Origin: Magnolia sinica
Taxonomy: Eukaryota > Streptophyta > Magnoliopsida > Magnoliales > Magnoliaceae
Length of the DNA: 64,000 nucleotides
Assembly: GCF_029962835.1 (NCBI RefSeq)
Contig: NC_080574.1
Span: 23,534,001 to 23,598,000 of the forward strand
Reading direction: 5' to 3'
Position numbers and translations under genes: made by a program. Every line of letters begins with the position of its first letter. Positions within the stretch are counted from its first letter, which is position 1. The notes beneath the pieces are model-generated. The model had not been told where the DNA came from. It saw only the letters and a list, made by a program, of their open reading frames with translations, and did not search any database. Positions 26,169-35,392 of this stretch are shown here, piece by piece.

Positions 26169-29100
26169 GATGTCGGAGTTCATAGATACTTCCAAAGAAT
26201 TAGGATATCTGAAAATGAAAGAAGCTTTGAGAAAGATGAAAACAGGAAATGCCCTTGGGCCAGATAGTACACCAATAGAGGTTTGAAAGTATATGGGAGA
26301 TACTAGGTTATTATGGTGAACAAATTTGTTCACCAAGATTGTAAGATTGAAGAAAATGCCAAACGAATAAAGGAAAAATCCCATGTTATCTATTTATAAG
26401 AATAAATGAGATAGAGTTGCACTAACTATCATGGATTAGAATTATGAGCCACGCTACGAAACTTTGGGAAAGAGTATTGAGTAAAAGCAAAGTTATGAAA
26501 CGAATGTATCAGAAAATTAGTTTGGTTTCATGCTACGGAGGTCTACTATTGAAGCTATTTTCCTTTTAAACTTGACGAGAAATAATATCCACATGGTCTT
26601 TATTGACTTAGAGAAAACTTGTTATAGGGTCCCTAGTGTTAATCCAGTGAATGTTGTGAAGGAAAGGAGTTTCAAGAGGATATATTGACATGATTAAGAA
26701 TATGTATGAGGGAGTGGTAACCAATATAAGGACCACTAGTGGAAAGACAGGTGAGTCCCATTACTATAGGCTTGCACCAGGGATCAAATTTGAGCTAGTA
26801 CCTTTTCACATTGGTTATGGACGAGTTTTTTTTTTTGGACATTCATTGGTTATGGACAAGTTAACGAGGCATTTGCAGAAGAGATTCCAGGGTGTATGTT
26901 GTTTGTAGATGACATAGTTTTGGTTGACAATATGGGGGAAGGCGTAAAGATAAAACTAGATTTATGGAGGAGTGCGTTAGAATTTAAAAGATTTAAAATT
27001 AATCAAACTATACCGAGTGCAATTTTAGTAAAAATAGGAGTGGAAACAAGGATTTAGTAAAGATGGTTGAGCAAATTTTTTCCCAAAATGGCCACTATCA
27101 ATATCTTGGGTCAATAATTCACTAGAGTGGAGTGATCGTAGAATTCAAGCAGGGTGGAAGAAATGAAGACGTGCCTTTGGAGTTTTATGTGATTGCCGTG
27201 TACCACTTATAAGACCATCCATGCTTTATGGGACAAAATGTTGAGCAGTTAAGGAACAACATGTTCATATGATGTGTAGCTAAAATGAAGATGTTGAGAT
27301 GGATCGGTGGCAATACAAGAATAGAATTAGAAATGAAGGCATGTGAGGAATTTCCGAGTAGCACAAATGGGTAATAAAACGAAGGAAAGTAGACTTAGAT
27401 GGCTTGGTCATATACAATAAAGATCAAGAATTGCACCGGTTAGGAGTGAGTTGCTACAAGTTGAAGGCTCTAAATGGGCAATGAGAAAGCTCAAAAGGAT
27501 GTGGGTAGAGGTGGTAAGAAAAGGCTTGATGAAAAAATGTTCTAACCATGGTTATGGCCCTTCATAGAGTGGGTGGTCAAACAAGATTCATGCAGCCAAA
27601 CCAATTAATTAGGAAAAGGCATGGATGATGATGACGGACTGTAATGGACCTACGTTGAGATCCTAGCATCTAGCATTCATTCCTGGATTGTGATTTGTGA
27701 GCCTCTGCCATGGCTAGTTCCAGAGCCTAGGTACAAAAGGAAGCTAGACGATGATGATGGCAATGACAATGACAAATGCTACTTGCAGCTGTGCATCTGC
27801 AAATGCAACCCAAGCTCCACTCATGTGAGAGAACTGAGAAAAAAAAAAAAAAAAAAAACATGGACCAATATCTGTACACATGTGGCCATTTGATAATGGA
27901 CCAACTTGATGCGCTAGGGCACATTCACCATGACGCCCCCTGGATGAATGGACTGGATCTTAAACCTTGTTTCTTGGGGTGTGGCTCATCCAAGGTGGGG
28001 ACGAGATGTCCAGGTCTCCTATACATCTGCCATGTGTCTCCATGGGTACTCATGTCTAATAAGGGGGCGCTAGGTTTCATGGAATATAAAAGCGCCTAAA
28101 TAATTTGTTTCCAGGAAACAAAATCCCTGAGATTCTGTTTGTCAAGTTTGGGCATTGGGAATGCAATTGAAAACACTTGCATGGCTATGTATTGTCATAT
28201 GAGGGCCTGGCTATTCACTGACGTGTATGGACAACTTCATGTGGATGTTGCAAAATTGGATGCTGATACTACTGAACTAGAGATGGGGGTAGCTGATGCT
28301 GCTGAGGATGCAATGGGGCGGCTATCATCAATGGGGCATCGAGAGATGACACTGACTTCGTGGCTTCCCTGGTTTCCACGATTTCCATTTCGTTAATTGG
28401 GATTAGATGTCGTTCCATCCCTCATCTGATTGAGTGGAAGCCGAGGGACCACGCTATTAGTGACGTTGGGAAGTGGAATCGTTCAGGTGGGATACACGCA
28501 AGTCCCCAACATCCTGGATTCCCCCCCATCAAGGGTGTTCCCTAAACTGTAATATTCGTCTATGAGAGTTTTGCTATATGCTTAACACATGTTTCTTTTC
28601 TTGTTAAGTTTGGGGTGGACCACCCCCATCTTAGGCCTTGATCCCAAACATCAAATTGATCCAAAACTAAGGTGGTGGGGCTCACCATAGGAAACCTCTA
28701 ATTCACATAATGTGGTCCTGAGTAGAGCTGTACACGAACTGAGTTAGCTCGGTTAACTCGCTTGACTAGACTCAAAAAAGCTCGATTTGACTTGGTTCAA
28801 AACTGAGTTCGAGACGAGTTGAGCTGATTTTTGGAGCTCGATTCGACTTGGTTCAAAACTGAGTTCGAGACAAGTCGAGCTGATTTTTGGAGCTCGAAAA
28901 AATTTCGAGCCGAGTTCAATCTTGTCCGAGCTCGAATTGACTCGGATCGAACCTCAACTCGAATAGAACTTGGATCGAATCAATTCGGTGACTCGGTTAT
29001 TTTGATATTGATGTTGCTCACCAAGTGTTTGATGAAATGACTCAACGAAGTGGTGTTTTGGGTGCATACTAGGGCTGAAAGTTGGGCGGGTTCAACCCGA

Positions 29101-30985
29101 CCGACCTGTGACCAACCCGACATTGGGTTGGGCTTGGGCAGGATGTATCAGGTTTGGTCTCGGGCTTGGGCCATACAAACACCAACCCGATAAAACTTGG
29201 GTTGGGCTCGGGTTGCCTGACCAAACTCGAACCCGATCAATATATAAATTCCTTATAAATTAATTATTATTGAGTGCGGATCATCTATGTTGAAGGCACA
29301 TGAAATTCCAGTACTGTTGGGTTTCATTGGTCCACGTCATTTCCGATGACTCAAGCTAACAAGATACGCCGGATTTCTCTCTCCCAAATAGATTGCTTGA
29401 TACACAATACGACTTTTAAAGGAGTAATTGTCCTATATTTTAGCTTATTTGTTGAGAAAAAATGAACTTCTTTACGATAAATAACTACATATATACTTAA
29501 TAAAATTATAGGTACAAAAAATAAGATGTATATTGAAAATATAATAGACTAATATAATAATGAAAATATTAGCTACCTGACAAACCCAGACAACCTGACC
29601 GAGCCCGCCTGGGTTGGGCTTGGGTTGAGAATTCCCAACCCGAGGTTGGGTTGGGTTGGGTTAGGGTTGAGGTATAGGAACCTTGGGTTGGGCTAGGGTT
29701 GAGCACCAAGCCCTAGTGCATACATTCTCTGCAGGATCAGTTGGTGGCGAGGAAGGTATGATACGAGACAAATCACTACAAAAAAAAAAAAAAAAACTTT
29801 ACATGGTAAAACTACCCTTGTATTTTGATTTTGATGCTGCCTATTGAGTGTTTGATGAAATGCCTGTAAACTGCTGCTGCTGTTTTGCATACTATGAGAA
29901 ATTGAAGGTGCATTCCATGTGTTTGAGAAAATGTCGCAGAGGCTCGAACTCGGCTTGAAGTGGCCCGAGCTGCTGACCGAACTGAGTCGAGCTAGCCAGT
30001 CAGGCTTGAGGACCGAGCCGAGCCGAGTTCGAGCTGGGGTCAGCTACTGGCCAAGCTCGACTCAGTTCGACTCGTGTACAGCTCTGGTCCTGAGTTTCAT
30101 AGTTACATGATTTTTAGAGAGTACCCTCATCATGGTGAGAAGTGTCATGTGAATGGATGGGATGGTATATATAAACCACGGTTGGCCCATACACAACTAG
30201 CATTTGGAGTCCCATACCAACTCTTCCTTGTAGTGTGGCCTACCTGAGTTTTTGACCAACCCAGTTTTTTTTTTTTTTTTTAAATTTATCCGGGGAACAT
30301 AACGCAGCGCACCTGATGTACGGAGTGGATCTCATACACATTCTCCCCCATGTGCCGCTCAGTTAGTTGTAGGCGCGCCTGTATGACTACTCGTAGTGAG
30401 AGTAGAGCAGTTCCAGTGCAATCCTATGGAATCTAGAAAGTGCATTTGGGTACTGGGAAAGAATTGACCAGAATTCTACTGCGAAGTAAAAAGATTCGTT
30501 AAAAACTTATTGTGAGGAAGCAATCCATGTCCTTAGAATTTGCAAGCTCTACTTGCAGATCCCATTTCCAGATGAGTACTTTTTCCAGGGAGCCAAACGC
30601 CACAATAACCATCCCTTGTCAAGAACTTCAATTAATAAGAACCAATTCAACCCCAGAAAGGAAAAATAAATTTCAGACGAAAATAACACAAAAATCTAAA
30701 AATTCAATAATCAAACAACATAGCAGTAGAGAAAATGAAAAGAAATATCAAATATTAAAAAGAAAAAGGAGGGAAATCTGAAGAAATGAAGAGAAAGAAA
30801 ACCTCCAAAAGTGCATGGAGATCGTCCTCTACAACTACAAATCCATCTTCCGATGCTTTCGAGATTGAGATCCTTTGATTACGACAGCACCCAACTGACG
30901 AGAAATCCGATTTAAAGGGCTTGGAATGGAAGTAATGAGAGGATTTGAGTGGACAAATGGAAGAAGATATTGTAATTACGGTCAT
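16287..30985 (-). CDS. SpoIIIAA/Ycf45-like AAA ATPase (P-loop NTPase)
   Basis: Nine coding exons: 30985-30803, 25598-25536, 25347-25270, 23118-22898, 19728-19656, 19552-19268, 18607-18464, 18093-18043, 16358-16287; 389 residues, close to the shorter Arabidopsis members of this family (At1g33290 type, from memory). The N-terminal 45 residues are Ser-rich and basic, like a transit peptide. [10 protein letters not shown] and [10 protein letters not shown] are followed by the SpoIIIAA-like stretch [20 protein letters not shown]. Walker A is GRPGVGKT (181-188, split by intron 4), the strand [14 protein letters not shown] follows, and Walker B is VVIVDEIG (255-262). [18 protein letters not shown] lies in exon 7. 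There is no R3H domain after it, unlike long SPD1-type paralogues. Relatives act in plastid development and cyanobacteria-derived functions; the precise activity is not established. No breaks seen; introns 1, 4 and 8 are repeat-laden. Confidence 0.93.
16730..17440 (-). mobile_element. L1-type LINE fragment (zf-RVT end) in intron 8
   Basis: On the minus strand, a decayed frame gives [18 protein letters not shown] followed by [10 protein letters not shown], the zinc-binding C-terminal region (zf-RVT) of plant L1 reverse-transcriptase proteins. No upstream RT core is present, so this is a fragment. It carries several frame breaks. Confidence 0.65.
18706..18837. mobile_element. hAT MITE, 132 bp, with 8-bp target duplication
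   Basis: Ends TAGGGCTGTCAATGGGC and GCCCATTGACACCCCTA form a terminal inverted repeat. GCTGCTAA flanks both sides (18698-18705 and 18838-18845), the 8-bp TSD typical of hAT. It lies in intron 6 of the SpoIIIAA-like gene. The intact TSD indicates a fairly recent insertion. Confidence 0.9.
18884..19170. mobile_element. Foldback element in intron 6
   Basis: Left arm TTGGGGCCATGGCCCGGTGA with ATCCAGACTGTTGATCTG is mirrored by the right arm which, reversed, reads GTGGGGCCATGATCTGGTTA with ATCCAGACCGTGCAATTG. Related sequence lies at 48766-49003. Non-coding. Confidence 0.6.
20381..22197. mobile_element. Long-TIR element (Mutator-like, non-autonomous) in intron 4
   Basis: An inverted repeat of about 100 bp bounds this 1.8-kb block: the left arm includes TGGTATTTACATCCTGGTACC, then CTTTTCATTAAGCTACCTCA (around 20413-20465); the right arm is the complement, with TGAGGTAGCTTAATGAAAAG at 22098-22117. 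Long degenerate TIRs suggest a Mutator-like element. No transposase frame is visible. The middle contains a fragment of the GGCCACACC / GGGCCCACCATGG repeat family (20760-20830). The TSD is not recognisable. Confidence 0.6.
22265..22724. mobile_element. Near full-length palindromic foldback MITE in intron 4
   Basis: About 230-bp arms pair across almost the whole element. Left: GGTGTGATCCAGTGTACCAG, CACCTCAGAAAACCC, GCAACACCCAACC. The right arm reversed gives GGGATGCACTCCAGTGGTACC, CACCTCAGAAAACCC, GGGAACACCCACTG. GTACCAGTACCAC and GTGGTACTGGTACC lie at the two ends. Transcribed as part of the host intron it could fold into a long hairpin. Confidence 0.8.
23715..23759. repeat. (AG)n microsatellite
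   Basis: About 22 copies of AG, followed a little downstream by short TTTA and T-rich runs. In intron 3 of the SpoIIIAA-like gene. Confidence 0.95.
23870..25235. repeat. AT-rich repeat block, possibly a MITE split by a later insertion
   Basis: GGCCACATTTGGATGCACAA near 23872 and CAACATTGCATCCTAATGG near 25220 could be the two ends of one MITE. Between them is about 1.1 kb of non-coding sequence (23990-25110) with GGTTTAGGGTTAGGG at 24283 and purine-rich tracts. I cannot assign the insert to a family. Confidence 0.3.
26085..26165. repeat. (AT)n microsatellite, about 80 bp
   Basis: An uninterrupted AT run immediately upstream of the RTE-type LINE fragment, in intron 1. The open frames across it are artefacts of the repeat. 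Confidence 0.97.
26166..27645 (+). mobile_element. RTE-type LINE fragment (reverse transcriptase) in intron 1
   Basis: Decayed plus-strand frames give, in order, [68 protein letters not shown] (the catalytic box, VDD in place of ADD), and the C-terminal part with [11 protein letters not shown] and RLRWLGH. This is the RT of plant RTE-like LINEs. It starts inside the RT, so it is 5'-truncated, as expected for target-primed retroposition. The 3' end has the GATGATGATGA-type tail near 27625. Several stops and frame shifts make it inactive. Confidence 0.8.
28996..29069 (+). pseudogene. PPR-like gene fragment, copy 1
   Basis: The plus-strand frame reads [20 protein letters not shown]. The AxxVFDEM phrase is the helix signature of plant pentatricopeptide-repeat proteins. 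Only one repeat's worth is present. Its downstream end coincides with the TSD of the nested hAT element. A captured host fragment is an inference from this short match. Confidence 0.35.
29070..29715. mobile_element. hAT-type element with 8-bp TSD, nested in the MULE-like element
   Basis: Ends TAGGGCTGAAAGTTGGGC (left) and, reversed, TAGGGCTTGGTGCTCAACC (right). GTGCATAC flanks both sides (29062-29069 and 29716-29723), the 8-bp TSD of hAT elements. Subterminal GGGTTGGGCTTGGGTTG repeats are on both arms; no transposase is present. It is younger than its host element. Confidence 0.85.
29815..29905 (+). pseudogene. PPR-like gene fragment, copy 2
   Basis: Plus-strand frame FDFDAAY, a stop, then [10 protein letters not shown] and [11 protein letters not shown]. 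It is similar at the DNA level to copy 1 (TTGAT.TTGATG.TGC and AGTGTTTGATGAAATG shared), so it is either a second repeat of the same captured PPR gene or a duplication. Confidence 0.35.
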
Positions 30986-31436
30986 GTCCTTTTCTTCTCT
31001 TCTTCCTCCTCTCCTGAAAAAGGAAAAAGAAAAAACGAAAAAATCTCCTTGGAAATAAAATGAAGTAATTGAGTTTTCAGCCCCAAGGGCTGGGAATCCG
31101 GACCATGCATTTTTAGTCCCACCGTGGACGGTCTGCACAAAAAATCTACCAGACTTGAAGATCCCAATGTCGGGTTCTTGGCTTGGTGTGGCCCACTTGG
31201 GAACCATGCCCAAGCCGAGGTCAGCCTATCAGTTATTAAATCCTGCTGGGAAGGCGGCGTGGCGTGGCCCACTGTAAAATTCAAGACTCTCGTACTTGCA
31301 ACTTGCAAGTGGATTCGGATCAGCCCGATCTAACCAGCCTTCATCAAGACCACTGGAGCTCTAAATGGAGGGCGCGGATTGGGTACTATGCCCCACAAGT
31401 ACCTAGAGGGACGGTCATGTCAGGGATCTGTGGGGC
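30986..31436. other. 5' flank of the SpoIIIAA-like gene
   Basis: Holds the presumed promoter and 5' UTR of the minus-strand gene; no clear TATA box. A left-arm fragment of the GGACGCGG foldback family begins near 31367 (GGGCGCGGATTGGGTACTA) and is cut by the LTR-like insertion at 31437. Confidence 0.45.
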
Positions 31437-32110
31437 TGATGCAGAGAGGGTTGTGAAATTATAATTTCATGGTCAAGATAGAATAGAAAAGGCTCGGAGA
31501 CGGAAATGACCTGGACTGTCAAAATTTAAAAAGAATTAATCTTATAAATTGAAATAAGTTATTGGACATAAAATATATAATTTTGAGGTAGGACAAGCTA
31601 CTTTAGCCACCCAACCCATTGCGTTGGCTTCTGCAAGCTAGATTTGTGAAATACCATCACATCGGCAATCGTTTCCTTATTTTAATTATATTTTTACTAT
31701 AAATAGTAAGTTTTAACTCTTCATCCGTTTGCCTTTAGGAGTGGCGCCCATCATGAAAGGTGCTTAGAATAATTATGAGAACAGTGTGGTGAAGCCAAAT
31801 AAGACACTATTTTTGGCCAAAAACCTTATGCACTGGTAAACATTACGACTGTTTATAAATAGTAAGTATCCTATTGCATGTTGTGAATTCTAGGAGATTT
31901 AGTTATAGTTTGATTATGAAATTTATTCCATTGCTTAGCATCCCTATTTAAAAGGTTGTGAATTTGTTTATTTTCATTTGCCCATCAATTTTGAATTTTA
32001 TAGAATTTATTTTTCTATTTTTTTGTTCTTTTCCCCGTGGATTCAAGAAATCTCCGTGAAAAGTTTAGAGAAATTATGTAGATTCGGAACAGTTATCCCC
32101 TTGAAGAAGA
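31437..32110 (+). mobile_element. LTR-like repeat family A, copy 1 (fossil)
   Basis: Begins TGATGCAGAGAGGGTTGTG and matches copies at 38471, 54010 and (reversed) 55792 along its length: TTTCATGG, ATAAAATATATAATTTTGAGG, TACTATAAATAGTAAG, CTTTAGGAGTGGCGCCC, TATTTTTGGCCAAAAACC, CCTATTTAAAAGG. TATTTAAA followed by a short leader looks like a promoter, as in a solo LTR. This is the most diverged copy, so probably the oldest. No internal domain is attached. Confidence 0.5.
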
Positions 32111-32420
32111 CGGTGCTCAACCTCATGTCATTCCCTGAGTCAGGGCCCACCGTGATGTATAGTATGTTTTATCCACTTCATCCATCCATTTTGACAGATC
32201 ATTTTAGGGCATGAACACAAAAAGAAGGCTCAAGTGGACCCCACCACAGGAAGTAGTGGGGATTGACTTCTTACATTTGAAAACTAAAATCTCTAGAAAA
32301 ATTTCCTGGAACAAGATTTGTTGTTATGAAACCCAGACTAAAGTATGTGTGGACCATCCACTTTGCCAACAAAAATGTGGTCCTGATCAACAAACTTAAA
32401 AGTTTGTTTACCCAAAAGGG
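32111..32420. mobile_element. Right part of a foldback MITE interrupted by repeat A
   Basis: Continues the element seen at 31367-31436: CAGGGCCCACCGTGATGTATA, CATCCATCCATTTTGACAG, AGTGGACCCCACCACAGG. It is non-coding. Confidence 0.5.
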
Positions 32421-35392
32421 TTTGATTACCTGAGCCACTCACTCGACGGTCCATTTCTTGGTGGGGACATGTCTCAGTAAACTTCCGAATTAAAAGATTG
32501 AAAGCCTTTGGTTTGTCCTTCGATTAGATGAGCAAAGAGAGAAAAAAAAAGATAGCAATGGGCAACATATATAATGAGCAAGGGTTCATTAAACCAGCAA
32601 TTAGATCTACAAATCTGAATTATTTTAAGGAATCCCCAACCATGGTGGGGTCTGTAAGATCTACATGGTGGGACTTCCTGGTCCTAATTTAACTAGGAGT
32701 CATGAGAGCTGTTGAACCTGAAATGAAGAGTCTTGAAATATTGGCTTATCTCATTTTTGCTTGACATTTTGGATTGAGAGTCACAATGATATTAAAAGAA
32801 AACACACACACACACACATGCACGCATACACACACAAGCACCAAGAGCAAATAATAAATGGAGATATATACCTGTGGAGCTTCATGTGATTATTGCGGAT
32901 TAATGAAATTAAAAGAAACTTTTTATAAGATTGTTATAAGACCAACTATACTTTATAGAATATAATGTTGAGGGATATGCTTATAAAAGAATACCTAAAA
33001 TGAGAATATTTAGATGAATGTATGGCAAGAGAATGAAGGAAGAATTAGAAATTAATGTATTTAAAAAACTTAGTAATAGTGCCAACAAGTAAAACAAATA
33101 TTGCTTGTCATGTAGTATTTAGATGGCTTGATGATGTCCAATAAAGACCAAGAACTGTGCTAGTTAAGAGTAAGTTTAAGTTGAAAACTCTTTAAAAAAA
33201 TGAAAAAGAAAATCTGAACGAACGTGGATGAAGATAGTAAGAAAATTGAAGATAATTTATAAAAGATATTGATCACGATAAATTTAAGTAGAGGTTCAGT
33301 ATTTGCATGACTGATTTGAATTGGTTGGGATAGGGCTTAAACGATGATAATGATACATACGAGGAGGTACCGGTTTGAATAGTGGTAGGGAGAGACTTTA
33401 GTGACAATAGCTGTTGGGTTGAGTTAGGAGTAGAGAGGTTTGCTTGATGGTAGATTTTTCAGTAACAACTTTTTGAGTGAGATTTTTCAATCTTTAATTT
33501 TGGAGATAGACAGAGGACTAATCAATCCTACTCTCCATGAGTCCTTAACAGGGGATTTGAAGCATGTGTCTAGATTAACCAATCCATGATTGACCAATAC
33601 AAAGATCCAAATGGGCCCATCCACTAGTTTCCAGTTGGTACAAACTGGAATTCTGGTTTAGTGATCCATACCATTGATGTCCTGGGCCTTATTGGGGGCA
33701 TGGCTACTATACCGAAATCCCCCACTTCAGAATATTTGCCCTTTGGTGGCCTGGATGGTCAGAGTTGTCAAATCACTGGCTTATTAGAGTGGGGGCCACA
33801 AGACCACAAGACCACAAGACCAACATGTAACAGGAGCGGAGACTGCACTTCAAGGTACCTCTAGCATGTCTTCCTTGAATGGTGTTTGCAAGTCCACTTA
33901 CATCTAGCATACATGTAAAAATAATCTGGACCATCAGTCTCATGGGCCACTTGATGAATGAAGAATAACCCAAAAATCAGATTAATCAATATAAACCATC
34001 AGGGGCAAGGGCCCTGTTGCCATCAATGGGCCAGGCTTGATTGTTGGCCCAACCTTTCTTGGGCTAGACGTGGGTTCAATTGTTAAGCTATCAAACCTGT
34101 TTTGGGCTACAAAACAAACAGGTTGGGCCCACCCTTTAATTTATTGCTTTTTCTATTCACGGATCAGCCCAAACTCAAATCTACATTATTTCCCTGACAT
34201 GTTTTTGATGTCTTAAATCTGTTAATAATAGGGTCAGTCGATGCCATCGACGGATACTCAATTTCATTGAGAAAATCTGAAAAATCTCATGTTGGTTGCT
34301 GGGATGTTTTAGTATTGTTACTTGATGTCATTGTAGAAGCTTTGATGCCATCGATGTTTTCAATGGGATGTCGATGCCATCGAAAGTCCTTTCGAGCCCA
34401 CACGTTGAGTTGCGCAAGTACGAAATTTATTTTCTATTCCAATTGTGATGCTTCTTATATTGGGTATGATTGGGATTTGGGAGATGTAGAGGATTAGACA
34501 GGGTTTTTTAATTCATTACTAAGGGTTTTAAAGGCATAGATAGGGCTTGTGAAGTGGATTTGAAGCTTGTTCGAATCAGCAAAACTTTATCTCATATAAT
34601 TTCTACTGTAAGAGTGCATACTTGTCGCTTTGTAGCGTAGTTTTTGTATGAAATAGTTTTTTCATATAAAATTTGGATTATTTTTATTTAAATTTGGCTG
34701 CGATTGTGAGTACTTTGCTTGATTTGTTTATGGGTGCTTCCGTGCATGATTCCGTGCATGATTCCCCAACATGACATGGGTTTGGCTTGAGCCTAACAAT
34801 GATGCCAACGGGCAAACGTCTGAAACTTAGATAGGCCAGGTAGCACTAACCTCCGCCCGTCCCATGTCTAGTTCAAGTGGGTCCTACCACTTCTACCAAT
34901 CCGAGCCCACAAAATTTTAGCTTCCGTAGACCACCTTTAAATTATACAAATTTGCAACTGTGGCTTAAACCTAACTATTTTAATTTCATAAATACGGTGT
35001 GAAGCTAAGATTACATCTGTTGAACGAGGAAAAAAAAAGAAGTAATCTAGAGCTATGATAAAGTACGAATTCCCTGTATACCTTATTACTGTGCAAATTC
35101 CTATGTGAGCCTAGGTGGGCCCATCTATTGTCAATCAAGAACAAGACCGTTCGATGGGATGAATCCACTGTAGATTGCAGGTCACCCAAAAATCTATCCA
35201 TTTTTCAGGCCCACGAATGGATGCGATCACTCGGTCAGGTTGATACCGGGCCATACGCAATCCACAATGGGCCCTTCCTATCCAATAATCCAGCGTGATT
35301 ATTAATGGGCCCATCTGGGCCCCACATGCAAACTGCCACCGTATTAAGGTCAGGAGAATTCCTACAAATACAAGAAGTTAAAAACCTATGGT
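32421..35392. other. Intergenic repeats between SpoIIIAA-like and peroxidase genes
   Basis: Apart from the RTE piece there is an (AC)n run at about 32802-32818, an eight-base ACCACAAG repeated in tandem at 33795-33825, GGGCC-rich MITE fragments near 34000-34140, and AT-rich sequence. I recognise no gene. The open frame at 34267-34497 has no domain. Confidence 0.5.
32865..33360 (+). mobile_element. RTE-type LINE 3' end fragment
   Basis: Similar to the 3' part of the 27 kb LINE copy: the phrase around ACCAACTATACTTTATAGAAT, then AGATGGCTTGATGATGTCCAA, and a GATGATAATGATA tail near 33342. Strongly decayed. Confidence 0.55.

Larger units (their letters stand above)
28724..30085. mobile_element. 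MULE-like element with 10-bp TSD, carrying PPR-like fragments
   Basis: Ends are AGAGCTGTACACGA at 28724 and its inverse TCGTGTACAGCTCT ending at 30085. GGTCCTGAGT flanks both sides (28714-28723 and 30086-30095), a 10-bp TSD in the Mutator range. Subterminal arms are the GAGCTCGA / CGAGTTCG repeat. A hAT element is nested at 29070-29715. On either side of the nest lie two related stretches that translate as PPR-like phrases. It sits in intron 1 of the SpoIIIAA-like gene. No transposase frame is visible. Confidence 0.75.

Noticed and set aside
26022-26384. Open frames rich in Ile-Tyr on both strands
   Set aside because: They are translations of the (AT)n microsatellite; the same holds at 53586-54118 and, for (ATACA)n, at 15514-15923.
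30755-31308. Long minus-strand frames at the start of the SpoIIIAA-like gene
   Set aside because: Only the part from 30985 with the transit-like leader joins the gene; the sequence upstream is repeat and 5' flank, and the part below 30803 is intron.
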